From Hyphomicrobiales bacterium (GTDB lineage Bacteria > Pseudomonadota > Alphaproteobacteria > Rhizobiales > Rhizobiaceae), in the NCBI GenBank assembly GCA_900472485.1, contig UCII01000009.1:195995-259994 (forward strand): a stretch of 64,000 nt of DNA. The letters are read 5' to 3'. The notes below the pieces were generated by a model. The model was given only the letters and a program-made list of their open reading frames with translations, was not told the origin of the DNA and made no database searches. A program made the position numbers and the translations under genes. Positions 62,787 through 64,000 of this stretch are shown here, in pieces (the stretch's first letter is position 1; the number at the start of each line of letters is the position of its first letter).

Positions 62787-63800
62787 ATGTATAGCGACGC
62801 CCTGAAAACTGGCCGCAAGATCTTTGCGGTTGCCCCCATGATCGACTGGACGGATCGCCATTGCAGATACTTGCATCGGCAGATCAGCCGGCATGCATTG
62901 CTCTATACCGAGATGGTGGTGGCCGATGCGATCATTCATGGGCCGCGCGACCGGTTGCTTGGGCATGATGCCGCTGAACATCCCGTCGCGCTGCAGCTCG
63001 GCGGTTCCGATCCGGCCAAGCTCGCCGAGGCGCTGCGGATCGCCGAAGCCTATAACTACGACGAAATCAACCTCAACGTCGGCTGTCCCTCGGATCGGGT
63101 ACAGTCAGGCACCTTCGGCGCTTGCCTGATGCTAACGCCGGAGACGGTCGCATCGTGCGTTGCCGCCATGAAGGCCGTATCGAAGACGCCTGTTACCGTG
63201 AAATGTCGGATCGGCGTCGATGAGCAGGAGCCGGAAGAGGCTTTGCCGGAGCTGATGACGCGCGTGCTCGATGCCGGCGCCGATGCGATCTGGATCCATG
63301 CCCGCAAGGCTTGGCTAAAGGGCCTGTCGCCCAAGGAAAACCGCGAGATCCCACCGCTGGACTATGATATCGTCTATCGCATGAAGAGCCGTTGGCCCGA
63401 TGTGTTCATCGGCATCAATGGCGGCATCCAGACGTTGGATCAAGCCGAAGCGCATTTGGCCCATGTCGACGGCGTCATGCTCGGTCGCGCCGCCTATCAG
63501 AATGCCGCCATTCTCGCTGACGTCGACCATCGCTTCTTTGGCGAACCGGCCGTCGAGGCTGACTGGAACGGATTGCGCGACCGGATGATGGACTATGTGG
63601 AGCGCCACATTGCCAGCGGTGGCCGCCTGCAGCATGTCGCGCGGCACATGGTCGGCCTTTTCACCGGCTTGCCGGGCTCGCGCCGCTACCGCCAGATCCT
63701 CTCCACCGATGCCAATAAGCCGGGGGCGGGGCCGGAGGTGATTGCGGCGGCCTTCGCGGCGGTGGATTTTGGCGCGGATTTGGAGCGGGTCAGCGCTTGA
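62787..63800 (+). CDS. dusA: tRNA-dihydrouridine synthase DusA
   Basis: The start is the ATG at 62787 (MYSDALKTGRK) with AGAAAGG upstream. The 337-residue FMN enzyme reduces uridine 20/20a of tRNA to dihydrouridine. DusA marks are FAVAPMIDWTDRHCRYLHRQ, NLNVGCPSDRVQSGTFGACL with the catalytic Cys, and KCRIGVDE; RDRMMDYVERH lies in the C-terminal helical domain. The frame is open further upstream without a good site. Confidence 0.92.
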   Translation: MYSDALKTGRKIFAVAPMIDWTDRHCRYLHRQISRHALLYTEMVVADAIIHGPRDRLLGHDAAEHPVALQLGGSDPAKLAEALRIAEAYNYDEINLNVGCPSDRVQSGTFGACLMLTPETVASCVAAMKAVSKTPVTVKCRIGVDEQEPEEALPELMTRVLDAGADAIWIHARKAWLKGLSPKENREIPPLDYDIVYRMKSRWPDVFIGINGGIQTLDQAEAHLAHVDGVMLGRAAYQNAAILADVDHRFFGEPAVEADWNGLRDRMMDYVERHIASGGRLQHVARHMVGLFTGLPGSRRYRQILSTDANKPGAGPEVIAAAFAAVDFGADLERVSA

Positions 63801-63887
63801 GGGGATACTGATTCCCACTGCCTTCGTCCTTCGAGGGTAGCTTTCGTTCCCACCCAGGGACAGAGCAATCGCATATGGACAGGTTAG

Positions 63888-64000
63888 CCCCTCATCCGTC
63901 CTCTCACAGTTTCGCTTCGCTTAACTGTTCGAGTCCACCTTCTCCCCGCATGCGGGGCGAAGGGGTTTGACGGGATCGCTCCCTCTCCCCGTCAAAACGG
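63888..64000. repeat. Truncated palindromic repeat at the right window edge
   Basis: The sequence begins CCCCTCATCCG, as does the cobN insert at 36784, and contains the hairpin TTCTCCCCGCATGCGGGGCGAA and CCTCTCCCCG. It belongs to the same GC-rich palindromic repeat family as the cobN element and continues beyond the window. Confidence 0.6.

Overview
The window looks like chromosome of a fast-growing rhizobium (Rhizobium, with Sinorhizobium/Agrobacterium as near alternatives). The evidence is the gene content: a complete acpXL-fabZXL-fabF2XL-fabF1XL-adh2XL-lpxXL cluster for the very-long-chain acyl group of rhizobial lipid A, Pseudomonas denitrificans-style aerobic cobalamin genes (cobN, cobW, cobE), DUF1127 proteins, and GC-rich palindromic intergenic repeats. 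No tRNA, rRNA, CRISPR array, insertion sequence or phage gene was seen. Almost everything is chromosomal metabolism in tightly packed operons.

Layout. 1-3.7 kb: the end of an MscS channel gene and two paralogous tandem-receiver response regulators, one with a GGDEF domain. 3.8-16.5 kb: a corrinoid-dependent methyl-transfer island. It holds a GbdR/GlxA-type AraC regulator, a LysR regulator, a RACo-like reductive activator, a methyl-THF:corrinoid methyltransferase, MetF plus a MetV-like partner, two small accessory proteins, DUF1638, a corrinoid protein, a non-pyrrolysine MttB-family methyltransferase and an Fe-S protein. 16.6-24.7 kb: surface-glycan genes (two GT2 enzymes, a GT4-methyltransferase fusion, a DUF707 protein, UDP-galactopyranose mutase). 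24.8-29.2 kb: betaine-homocysteine methyltransferase-type enzyme and a quaternary-amine ABC transporter. 30-49.5 kb: cobalamin synthesis in three blocks (cobQ; riboswitch-cobP-cobW-cobN-cupin-cobO; cobE and cobA-cobB-cobC-cobD), interrupted by a ClC channel, an XRE regulator, a TSUP permease and a nucleoside hydrolase. 49.6-55.7 kb: an L,D-transpeptidase and the lipid A long-chain acyl cluster. 56-61.4 kb: a PAS protein and a zinc-uptake regulon (COG0523 GTPase, znuA, znuCB-zur) with two Zur-like operator regions. 61.4-64 kb: gamma-carbonic anhydrase, FAH-family enzyme, dusA and a truncated repeat.

How the parts fit. My reading is that the ABC transporter imports a betaine. The MttB-like enzyme moves a methyl group from it to the corrinoid protein, and the MeTr-like enzyme passes it to tetrahydrofolate. 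MetF/MetV-like proteins then oxidise methyl-THF, while the RACo-like protein rescues oxidised Co(II) corrinoid. The Bmt-like enzyme offers a cobalamin-independent first demethylation, and the nearby cob genes supply the cofactor. This is acetogen-type chemistry in what should be an obligate aerobe, and it is the most unusual system here. The substrate is inferred from context, not seen.

Other points to check: FabF2XL has lost its catalytic Cys and one catalytic His and looks like a chain-length-factor partner of intact FabF1XL; a DMSP-lyase-like cupin is translationally coupled between cobN and cobO; a 120-bp palindromic repeat lies in frame inside cobN; and several methyl-transfer proteins carry arginine-rich tails.
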